Positions 44,401 to 55,325 of a DNA stretch of 64,000 nt are shown in pieces. A program made the translations under genes and the position numbers. The stretch is from Diplonema japonicum (Eukaryota; Euglenozoa; Diplonemea; Diplonemida; Diplonemidae): contig OZ025656.1 in the NCBI GenBank assembly GCA_964019335.1, positions 1 through 64,000 of the forward strand, read 5' to 3'. The notes under the pieces were generated by a model, which was given only the letters and a program-made list of their open reading frames with translations, did no database searches and had not been told where the DNA came from. Within the stretch, counting starts at the first letter, position 1; every line of letters begins with the position of its first letter.

Positions 44401-47400
44401 CACTTCGCACTTAGAACCAGTCCAGCTGTTCATGCAGACGCACTCGCACACACTATGAGCACTGTCACTATCTACAGACTTTGCATGGTCAGAACAGTGT
44501 GTTGCAGTATCGCACTGAATACACTGGGGGTAGTTTATGTGGCCGTTAGCGCATTGATCACAATTGTTAATCGAAGAATTAAACTGGATAGGACACGACG
44601 AGCAACTTGTATCTTCCCACTGATGCAGACACTCACATACACAACTGGAGCCTACAGCAGACACTGAGCTTGATCCTCGCGCATTACAATCACTAGAGGT
44701 AGTACACTGAACGCAGTTTGTCCCCTTCAGAACATAACCATCAGCTCCAGTAGGCCCACACGTATCACACGAGACACCAACATATCCAGTCTCGCATTCA
44801 CACGTGCATGATGTGTGGTCGGGTGATGACGTTACTGAGGTGGCTTTGTTGTTGCAGTGCACAGCAACATCACAAGCAACACATTCCACTGTCAGAGGGT
44901 CAGGGCTAATGTGGCCAACTGCGCATGAGTCACATTCAGTCGGGTCGTAAGCTGCAGGGCACACAGAACAGTCAGGACCAGTCCAACGCGCACTGCATTC
45001 ACAAATACAACTAGTTGTAAGACCCCCCGTTGATGTAACAGATGTCGCATATCCGCTGCAATGCGCCGCTATGGAACAAGCGATGCATCCAGGGTAGTTG
45101 ATATGACCCACCGCGCAACCGTCACAGTCACTAGGCGGCGAAGGGGTGAACTGCGGGCTGCACACCTCACAAGCCGCTCCTGTCCACGAGTTACGGCACA
45201 TGCAGTCGCAACCCGTCTTTGCAGAGTTCTGCGACGTGCTGACGGCATGGCTGTTGCAGTCGACATCAACGTTACAATTGAAACACAGTTCCGGTCTGTC
45301 CCTCTCGAAGACACCCTGGAATTCGCACTCATCGCAGTTGCCCCCATGCACAGCAGGGTCCTTAGCAGGGGGGTTGCACACCTCACACTTTGCTCCGTAC
45401 CAGTTAGTACTCTGATCACAAATGCAAGTACAAGCTGTTTGTGCCACATCTAAAATGGCGGTGCCGTGATTATTGCAGTACGCGTCGTCACAGACTTCAC
45501 ACGTAGGGAAAGCGAACCTGCCCGGTGCACACTTGTCACAGTGGTCGACCACTCGCTCTTGGAACTCGCTGGTGTAGAGCACAATCTTTGATATGTCCCC
45601 TCTGAACCATCTATTGTTGCGTCTCCCATCGTGACCCACCGACTCAGAACCCTCACCCACAAAGCCCCACCTCTGCCTGTGTGTCCCAAGACCAAGAGGG
45701 TGCCATTTTGCTTGCTCGATTTCGAGTTTTCCGTCGACAAAAATCTGTTTTTTCTTTGTTTTAGAATCGAATTTGAAAACAAGCCAATGCCATTGGCCAT
45801 CGTTCACCTTCTTTTTAGTACAAAGATCACGAAATCGTCTATCCTTGCCCGATGTTGAGAAACATGCGTAGCCCTTACCGTGGATGAACACGTTGAACCA
45901 CTCTGAGCGGTCGAAATCCAAAAGTGCCCAGTTGCACATAAAGTCCCGGCAGGTATAGTCTGTCCTGACGTAAATGCCTGCAGTCATAGACTGGATAATT
46001 TTCTGGTGGTCAGGGAAATAGAGCTCATGAAGTGGTATCCACCGCTTGTTGCCATCGAAGTGCCAGTGCGGGGGGTGATAAGTGTTTGCAGCACCCGAGT
46101 CGTCAACGTACGTAGGGACGCTTCTGTCACCAGAAGAAGACGGCTGCACATCGCCGTGGTGGTCCCACCCTGACTCGTCCTCCCACACTACGCTGCCATC
46201 GTAATGTGCTGCGTCAAGAAGGAGCTTGAGGCCACCATCTTCGTGGATGTACAAGAACACTTTTGAAATGTCTCCCGTGAAATGATGATTTGACTGTTGC
46301 ACGCCTGCCGTGTCTGCTTCGGAGCTAGCACCAAGAAACCCATATCTCCGCACACCTGTACCAAGTCCAGCGCTATGCCAGCCAGATACCTGTACATCAA
46401 CGACTCCATCAACGATAACCTTCTTCATAGTTGACACAGCGTCCCAGTTCACAGTAACGTAGTGCCACACATTGTTGGCTACGGGTTTGCTCCCACACAC
46501 TTTTTGTGCCACAATATCAGAACCTGTAGTCACAAAACAGACAACACCTGACACCCCATCGATATACACACTGAACCACTCCGAGTCATCGAAGTCGATC
46601 AAAGCCTTGTTACAGGTAGTGTTACCGCACAGATTATTCGTCCTGAAGTAAATAGCGACGTTGATGGCATGGATTTTACCGACGTTGTCGAAATGCAACG
46701 TGTCGATAGGGATTTTGTTCGACCCGTCGAACGAGAAGTGTGAGTGGTCCCCCATCACTCCTCCTACGTACGTTGGAGTCGCAGTGTTCCCATCGATGAA
46801 ACCATGATGGCCGTGACCGCTTTCGTCCTCCCAGTCACCACTGCCGATATAATGCCCGGCATCAAAGAGCACGACCAGGCCAAGGCTATCTGTCGCGTGG
46901 GCCAGTTCTTGATCTCTTGTTGTGAACACGTACTTTTCAGTATCACATGTCTCACAACGGGTTCCATTAAAGGCTGTTGTGCATGTACAGATACAAGAAT
47001 CCCCAACGACATTAGCCGCCCCTCTTTCATTGCAGTATGAGGTGCTGCAAGCTTCGCAAACAGGGTAACCAAAGTAGCCATCAGCACACATGTCACACTC
47101 ATTGGTGGCTGGGTTGATTGTAAAGCGAGACTCACACACATCGCAGCTCGCTCCAGACCAGGCTTGGTCACACTTGCAAGGGCATGTGTCACCACTGGGG
47201 ACTGCTTGTCCGTTTCCTGAACAGACTGTGTCGTTTGCAACCATCGTCCCATCTGGTAGGGTGGCCTGACACAGCCAACAGACGGGATACTCGACATATC
47301 CAGGTAAACATGCCCCACAGTCTTTTGTAGGGTCATAAGGATGCGGACATGTAGCACACAAGTCAGCATCATCCATTTGCTGTTTTGTCATCCCCATAGC

Positions 47401-50400
47401 ACTTGAGTTGAGGCTCCACATATTATTGCATTTGCACGTGCATGAGTGCCCTATCCTGATGTTCTGGCCGTGGCTGTGACACATGGCATCGCTGCAATCC
47501 TGATTACAAAGAGGATACTCACGCTTCCCATAAATGCACTCATCACAGTTTGCAGCATCCATCCAGGTGCCTCCCATGATGTACCCGTGCCTCCTCTTCC
47601 CTGTGAGATCAATCACCCAGTGTAGTTTGGTAGTATCTGCCTCGTTTAGCACTCCAGGCTTGTAGCCTCTCTTGCAGTTTGGAGAGATTGCAGTTGTCTT
47701 GCTTGATGACAAAGCTTCTCCACAGTTCCACGACAGTGGAGTCCCGTCACGAGCGTTCCCTTCGCCACGGTAAAGGACAAACAGGCCAGCCTCCTTGCCA
47801 GTGAGGGAATCCTTATCTGTTTCCCTTATCTTGCTGTCGCTTCTGTAGGTATAGAAGACAGCAAATTCAATGAGTTCGGCGTTGCTGACATGGCCATACG
47901 GCGACCCAAGCAGCACGATGTTCGTATGCAGCCCTGAGTAATAGCCGCCCATCAGGATCTGCGGGCTGGAACGGCCCTTGATACACGTGTCTTTGACACC
48001 GTCAACAAAGCCACAGAGCTCCCCATATCTGCTTCTGCTGTATCTCAGTGTGAGGAAGTACTTTGTTTTAGCGTAGATCCTAGTCTTCAGTACAAGAGGC
48101 GCATCCCACTTGCTCCAACCAGTAACCTTGTAAAGTTTTATTTGTATTTCCCCTGCGTCAGACCCAGGCGCAAAAACAACATTCGCATGTAAAACAGCAG
48201 GAGTAGCCGAATAACCTCTACTTGTCCCCCCCATGTTCATGCCAATGATGGGGTGAGTGCCTTCGGACTCAAACATCCTGAAAACTATTTCCCATGTTGC
48301 GTCATTAGCACGAACATAAGTGCGGTCACAGTTCTTGCTGTTGCAAAAGGACGGAACTTGTATGCCACGGATCCCATAATTCAGGCATGGTCCTTCAGGA
48401 CCGGGAATCAAGTCGCACCCTGCATTCTTGCTATTGTCGGGGTACAGGACAGGGTTCACATCGGCACGTGCAGGTTCTTCAACGTAAGGGGCCACACACA
48501 CGGAACACGTTGGCCCTCCGTACTTGGATCCGGCGGGACACTCACACCCGCAGGCACCGTAAATCCATGTATCACCATACCACGCCACGGCAGGGGGGTC
48601 GGTGTCCAAGCCGCCATACTCACAAATATAGCCCTGAATCCTGTAGTTGTCGTACTTGTAGTCATTCCACCTCCCAGCTGTGTAGAAGTGCGCGTAATTC
48701 TCAGGCAGATTCTGGTAATTATTCGGCTCCCTGTACGCCCAGTTGTTGTACTGGTTGTCAACACGTCGACCGTTCCACCCCCCTTGCCAGAATCGTCTGC
48801 CCTTGCCACCCTCTTCCTTACCCTCAGGGCCCTCGACCCACCTCCACTCGCCTTCTTTTCCAGCATCGCTGGCCCCCATCCAGCCAATACCATGTAATTT
48901 CGACGTAATATGCAAGTTCTCGTCTTCAGATGTTATAGTCGCCAAGTAGCCCTGCATCCCGAACATGTTGGTTGACGCGCATGCTGAGCGTGCATTAAAC
49001 CATGTGATCTTCCGGCTCGGGTAGTAGTGGTACAAGTGACCAGTTGATTTGATGTACACAGCGTCAGCAAACGTGTAAATAACCCTCCTTGGGTCTTTGT
49101 TTGAATTCGTTGAGACGAAGTAAACCTTTTTGAGCACCTCGCTCCAGTAGGTCAGGGTTTCCTTGCCGTTGTTCGACTTAGTCAGCTTGATAATGCCTCC
49201 TGCTGAGTCCCAGGAGGAGACGATGCTCGAGTCAATGCCGCCATAGACAAGGGTGTCGCCACTTGTGTAACCGTCGTCAATTTCGAGAGTCAAAGTGCCT
49301 GTCATGATAGAAGACGTCACGTTGCGATCATCAAACATAAAAACCTTAAGTCCTTGGCTGTACTCCGTAAAGTGCCCCTTACCCCCGTTGCTACAGTGAT
49401 CATCCCCACAAGACCTACACAGAGGATAATCATACAGCCCAGGAGCGCAGCTGTCGCAAGTCGCCTGGTCGTACTGCTCAGGACATATCTCGCAACGTGT
49501 TCCTTGCCAGTGGTCCTTGCATAAACACACGCACTCCGTTGCCTCCAAGGTTGGTGCCGCGTTGGGAACGCCAGTCCCATGTCCGCTGCAAGAGGACTCG
49601 TCGCACTTCACTTTGCAGTCCCTGTGTGGGCCGCCAATCCAGCCCTCCTTGCACTTGTAGCAAGACACGTCACAGAGATTGCATTCGCAAGTCTCGGACT
49701 TGCAGCTAGCACACTCCCCAAAGTTCTGCTTTACCTCGTTGTCTGTCAGTGGGTGGTCGTACACCCTCACGTCGATAAGGCACCCACTGAAAGGTAGGGC
49801 ATTGCCTGTGTTGGTAGCTGTATTCGCAGTCCATGATACTGCCGTCGTCACGTCAATTGTTTTCCCTATTGAAACAACGTCACTAACCTCACCGTTCTTG
49901 AACGTCATCGCCTTGTTGTCAGGGAGCTGCATGAAGCCAAACTGAAGAAGCTCGTGCTCTGAAACAGGCTGATTCAGGAGGGGGCTTAGGTTACCGCTAG
50001 CATCGACAGTGCGGATTGTCAAGTCGGTGCCGTCAACTTCAAAGCGCAGCAGAGTTCCTGCGGGGCCGACAATCCAGTTGAATGCGTTTTTTTGGCCAGT
50101 CAGCCAGACGGATGGCTGCACACGGTACTCTATCGTGTAGCCAGTGGTCAGATCGATGGATTTCAGTGCGTTAATGTTGAGGTTGATCGGAGATGGCGAC
50201 ACAGGTTCATCGGGATTAGTGTAGTAGGAACTGAAACACCCTTGGTGCTCGGGTGTCCACAACACAGGCGCCACTAGCGTTGCGTCATACTTAGTACCGT
50301 TGGAGATATCCTTCCATGTCGTTCCCACCGCTGGATATGAAGACCGGGACCTCGCGTCATAGTGAGCAACAAGGTCTCGCGTGACTATACCAAAACGCTG

Positions 50401-53142
50401 AATGTCATGGTCCCAGTTCTGTTTGAGGCAATGGTCATTAAGAAGAGACGAGTAAAGTCGGATGTTCACTGTTTTACCACGGAAGTTTTCTGGGTCCCCG
50501 AAACCTGACGGGACCGTGTCTTGCCTTGCATTCCAAATCCACCCGTTCAGCGCAGCAGTGGTAAGTGGACGCTCAACATTGTTGACCCAGTCAGAACATT
50601 TACCGTTTGTGATCATACACACCCGTTTGTTTTGCGCATCGTACTGAATGCCCAGCTGCATGACCTCATGGTCGTTGTAGGGCACCTCAGTGCCGCTGAC
50701 AGACTCAAGTGAGTAACTGGAATCCTGGGAGTTCTCCTTGCAGACATATGGCAAAGACTTGGTGCAATCAGCAGCGTAAATATTTGGGGAGTTTGCCTCA
50801 GCGTTGAGAGGGTTATTGACTTCTCTCATCGTTGCACACAAGTTCCCTGTCTGTACAGCCTCACGCCAGAAGGGATAAGCCTCCTCGTAACGTACCTTGA
50901 TTTCAGCATCAGAGAGTACACGTTCCCACAGAGCTACCTTTGCATAGATGCCTTTGAACGACGCTGTTAGCGCGTCTTCGCGTGACCTTCTGCCGAGTGC
51001 TAGGAAGTTTGAAGTCGCAGAAAACTGCCTAATGGTTGCCGTGGCTGTTGCGCCGTACATTTTGCCATTGTGATAAGCTGTAACTGTACCCGCGGAGTTA
51101 TACGTAACGGCTATGTGCACCCACTGCACGTCGTGAAGAGGAGGGCCGTTGAAGTTAGCACGCCCCACATCCGTTGAGGAGGTGCCGTACACGATGTTAT
51201 CGACTGCCGCCCAAGAGAAGCCATCATTTTCGCCAGGTGACAATCCATCGAAGACGGTGCTGCCAATATCGCCATTTGTCAGCACAATGAGACCCATGTC
51301 GTGGGAACGCATGCCGTCGATACCCTTCACCCACACCTCAAGTGTGCGATCAGTGAGCGACGCAGCAAGTGGTGCTAGCACAGCAGAGCTCCCATCAAGG
51401 TACAGGCCTGCGTCTGTGACTTGAGGGTTAGAAGTGCCCCATGGTTGGAAGCACATTGGCGTGGGAGCAGAGACAGCACTCCCTCCCGTGGGGCAGATGT
51501 TTGTAGCATCAACTATTGCACTTGAACCATACTGGACGAAGTTCCATTCCGCAAGCAAGCCCGAACGCCCACCCACGTTGTTGAAGGTTGCTGGGACTAG
51601 GGGGAAATAGGAAGACGGTGATAGAGGTGACCCGTCAGCAAAAATGAATTGCTCGTTCGCAGCCGATCGCTGCGCCCCTGCCCAGAATGTAGGCTGGTTT
51701 GCTGAAATTGCAAGCGACCTAATGAATGCAAATTCACTCGAGCTCTCGACAGATGCTATATTGGCACTTGTACCGTAACCTTTGCACGTTTGCACCGCAG
51801 ACGCAAAGTCAGCAGGTGTCGTGATCACCGAGTAGCAGTGGCCATCGTAATAATCCCAACCTGTTGCGCACTCACGGCTGCTGATTGTTTCGTTGCTGCT
51901 AGAAGGCCCGCTCGAGAGGGACAAGAGCTCGTTCCCGTTTGCATCGAACACGTTGCTCAAGTGATGCGAGCCTGAGGTGCGTGCGGCCGCAATGATCATC
52001 TCGATGGTGTAGCTACCAGTCTTCCCAATACCCCCCAACGCGTGGAGAGCACTGCCGTTGAGCTCGACGTAGTCGCTCTTTGGGTAGTCGGCCTCAGGGT
52101 ACGAGAACACCCCCCCATGGTACGGTGCCCAGTGGCTTGCCCCGTGCATCTGCCCATGGCGATCGTTGCCAGAGATATCTTTTATCTGTGTTGGGCAGGC
52201 GCCTGTGGCATCGCACCCGAGGTAGCTGCTCGCCAGTCCTGCATCGTAGTACAGCTCCAGATCACTCATGCAGATACCAAAATGATCGTTGATGTCTTTG
52301 AAATTCGACACGACCTCTGCTGGTGTCAAGGCTTTGTTGTATATTCTCACTGCATTCAGCCTGCCCTGGTAGGCTTCCTGTGCGTTGAACCCGCCGTTCA
52401 GTTTGTCTTGTTCTTGGTTCAAGACGAAAGCCGCACACTGCTTCAAATCAAATGTGCCCTTCGCGTCATGATCGTCAAGTGAGATGTCGTAACTCGCTTG
52501 GATGTGACCGTCTTTGTAGGCACTGAGCTGGTACATGAGGTCAGTTACACCAGGTGTGCATGAAGAGTCCCCCATCTTGCACCCTACAGCGTGCTTCTGC
52601 AGTGTGACTGTGAGGTGCATGGACTCGTACTGCCCGTAAGATATGTGGGGGAACCCTTTGCCCGAAGTGGTTGTCACGGCGTAGTCAGCGGAAGAGAAGT
52701 CAATGAAAGAGCTGCCGTCACTATCGGTCGCAAGGTACATCAGAAAAATGTCCTCGGCAGAGCTGCCTGTATCACGCACACATGATAGCAGCGAGAAGAA
52801 CCCGCCATGTGGTGTGGCTGGTGAGAAGAAAACTTCTATAGTCCACTCGTCACCCGTGAGGCCCATGGCAGCAGGGGGCGGTGCCTTCATCACGTTCTCG
52901 CTCTGTGCTAATGTGAAGTCGAAGTCTTTCTCGTTAGACCTGTAAATGCTTCCCCACTTAGGCCCCTCAAGGGACACGTCGTTTCCCTTCCCCGATAAAT
53001 CCTTCCACACGCTCTGTCCTGCGGTGTACGATCCCGTGGCGGCAGAGTCCACGTACATCAAGAGGTCGGTCGTCACGTACGTCGCATCGCACGCCGACAG
53101 CAGGGCAACAGCTAGAGCACACAGCGTGCTCTTGCAATACAT
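26456..53142 (-). CDS. Giant multidomain surface protein (lectin, LamG-like, EGF/laminin-like repeats, one TM helix)
   Basis: Three exons (53142-27370, 27333-26626, 26584-26456) with introns of 36 and 41 nt give 8,869 residues. A signal peptide (MYCKSTLCALAVALLSACDA) is followed by LamG/concanavalin-like domains (about 21-400); a C-type lectin domain starting near 424 and closing near 803 around an inserted LamG-like domain; Cys-rich units from about 1140; a second C-type lectin domain at about 1371-1510 with EPN near 1470 and WND near 1490, the calcium/mannose signature; two tandem LamG-like domains at about 2084-2525; a PAN-like insertion at about 3631-3723; a non-EGF insertion at about 4264-4458; and beta-sandwich-like repeats from about 7735. 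A transmembrane helix (WWILLLPLPCLLLIILFMY, near 8790) and a tail of about 60 residues end it. The 8,591-codon first exon has no stop, which supports selection. I infer a cell-surface adhesin or particle-binding glycoprotein. Confidence 0.92.
30000..49720 (-). repeat. Coding array of EGF/laminin-like Cys-rich units in the giant gene
   Basis: Roughly 60-residue units repeat about 90-110 times (my estimate from unit length, not a count). The core is C.CxC...W.G..C..CP..Y.G.DC..CA.G.INYP.C..C....HC..HA..VTS. HINYP, HCSGHA and CRNQWTG recur almost verbatim. Conserved Cys spacing resembles laminin-type EGF modules, and the invariant NYP loop is a distinguishing feature. The nucleotide copies are clearly diverged, so old duplication with maintained protein constraint is likely. 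Confidence 0.88.
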
Positions 53143-54423
53143 TTCTTCTCGTGAGGCCTGTGTGAGTTAACTTGGAAATGGATAGTATGAAATAACATAG
53201 GCACGGCAGAAGAAATAATAGCCAAACAGGCCCTGTTTAACACAAATATTTAGCGCCTGCAAGAGTCAAGGAGTTGTGCTCTCGAGGCCGTTATTAAAAT
53301 ACCCCAGGAAGTAAAAAGTGTAGTTGAAAAGAGGTCGCTCGTTGCAACTATCTCCTGTTATCGAAGGAACACGGAGAAGGAAGAACTCGCTATTGTTACA
53401 AAGGAAATTGGTTCCAACTCATCTTCTGCCTACACTCCCGCCAAACCCATTTTCTACACCTTTTACTTCCTGTGTTCCAAATTAAATGTTCCATTCGAGG
53501 AACTTACACTTAAATTGTGTTGTGGCCTTACACTCAGCTGGTGCCATGACAGGTGTAAGAGTGCTCATCACCCTGGTGACCTCCTTGATGGGCACCAAGG
53601 TCGGCGTTCAGAGGGAAAGGTGTAACAAAAGTAACGAAGCAACCTATGTAAGAAAGGGGTGACTTACCAGCAAAAGACAGGCACTGGGTGAAGCCAACAA
53701 CACATGTAGCCCCACAGGGCACTATATCACAGAATCCCATGAGCTCTAATTGTTTTTTTTTAAGAAAAAAGATAAAGGAAAATAAAAGAGGGAAAAGGGA
53801 ATAAAGGGAAATAAAAGCTTAAAAAAAAAATAAAGAAATAAAAAATAATAAAAAAATAAGAAAGACTAAACAATGGAACAGACAGCTAAGGATGGTGTTT
53901 TCATGTTTTTTCTCATATGGCCCCTAACTTTCTAAAAGAAACACTAATTGGAGACGAGGAAAAGTGTCAGATTTTAAAACATTTATATTCTGGCCCCGGA
54001 ATGCTCAAAGTATAAAATATTGAGCACAGCACTTCAACAACACCGCAAGCCTACGACCCGACATCCGAAGGCCTAGAACGCGCAGACTTCCTCCGGTATT
54101 TGTAGAAAGCAGCAGAGCTCTGCCAGGGCAAGGGCAGGTGAGCACCCGAGCAATCGGGGGGGGGGGGGGGGGGGGATATTTGGTTTTCACATCACGACTA
54201 CCAGACTCACCTCCTTGGGGTGGCAAAGGGGAAGAAAAGGGTCCCGAGAGGCAGGTCAGTCCTTGGAGAGAACTGACAGGACTCCGAAGAAAAGGTTTAA
54301 AAACAAACTCGTGTACGACCTTTGGAAAGTGGGCCATAAAACGCTGGACGCTAATTCATAACAAAGACGTTCTGGTACTGTGTGTAGATCTAGGCATAAG
54401 CTTATAGGACATGGGTGCGCCGC
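53143..54423. other. Intergenic region upstream of the giant gene
   Basis: About 1.28 kb without a supported gene. It includes an A-rich patch at 53752-53870, a G20 run at 54156-54175 and the presumed 5' leader of the giant gene next to 53142. I looked for tRNA, 5S rRNA and SL RNA genes and saw none. Confidence 0.6.
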
Positions 54424-55256
54424 TTAGGATCTGTAGATGTAATGACATTGATTGGTGGCATACGACATCAAGCCCCTTGCACCACTGAGGAAGGCATTGT
54501 AGTCACTGTCTTTCGAGTACTTCTCGTGAATCTCCTTGGCCTTCTCGTCGCCATTTTGAAGCTTCTCGCCGAAGTCTATTAACACCTGCTCCTCGTTTCT
54601 TTTGTCCATTTTAGTCTGTTTCTGCAACACTGTGTCTTTCTTTGTGCCACCCGACAGCAGTTTGGAAGCAGCAGCAGTGAAAGCCTCCATGTCCTTTGAG
54701 GTTGTGAACTCGTTGTGCACCTGTGTTGAAGTGCAAGGCAAAACGTATATCTGCATACCAGCTGTGCTTCCTCGTTTCCTTCCTGAAGCAAAGCACCGAA
54801 TCTTATCAGCACGTCCTCCTCGTCGTCCTTCGACAGCTTGTCGTGGCGCCCGTGACCACCATGGTGACCATGCCCGTGGTTGTACTCATGGTTTTCCTGG
54901 TAGTTCTGGTGTGCCTGTTGTATTACAATTCTCTAGTGTGCATACTCGTTGGGGCTTCTGGTACCCGCCCATGGCCTGCATGTTCATCATGGCTTGCACT
55001 GCGTCATTCCCTCCTCGACTGATGGTCACGTTGATGGCGCGAGGCCTCCCCGTGGTTCGGTCAGGTGAAACATCGAATCTTACCTACAAAATGTGATAAG
55101 GTGCATAACAAGGCATACCGCCTCACCTCCCTCAGGCCTCAGGGCGTTGTTGATGACCGAGTAGTGCAAAAATATGTCTTGAGCGCCGCCATCGGTCCTC
55201 ACGAAGCCATACCCCTTGTCCTTCCACCACTTCGTTATAGTCCCGCTTTGGGCCAT
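54424..55256 (-). CDS. Cold-shock-domain protein with His/Gly-rich linker
   Basis: Four exons (55256-55119, 55083-54946, 54914-54759, 54720-54424) with introns of 35, 31 and 38 nt give 242 residues. Residues 1-70 form a cold-shock (Y-box-like) nucleic-acid-binding domain: SGTITKWWKDKGYGFVRTD contains the RNP1-like KGYGFV and is followed by DIFLHYSVI, the usual second aromatic/His motif. After it come a Met/Gln/Asn stretch, a histidine-rich segment (HEYNHGHGHHGGHGRHDK, near 103-120) and a helical acidic C terminus with two similar ILIRFGALLQEGNEEA / VLIDFGEKLQNGDEKA motifs. Kinetoplastids have comparable RNA-binding proteins (RBP16 and ALBA-associated CSD proteins). I infer a role in mRNA stability or translation. 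No single exon holds the whole protein, so a naive ORF list misses it. Confidence 0.88.
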
Positions 55257-55325
55257 GTTAACAAGAGCTAGCTGGATGCGGTGAGATTAAGCGAAAACCA
55301 AAAGCATAACGTAATACAAGGCATG

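Noticed and set aside
30000-45000. Many 60-200 codon ORFs on both strands inside the giant gene
   Set aside because: Shadows of the Cys-rich repeats; they repeat at the same period and have no independent start context.
53143-54423. tRNA, 5S rRNA or SL RNA gene
   Set aside because: No A/B-box pair, cloverleaf or SL exon followed by a GT intron could be recognised.
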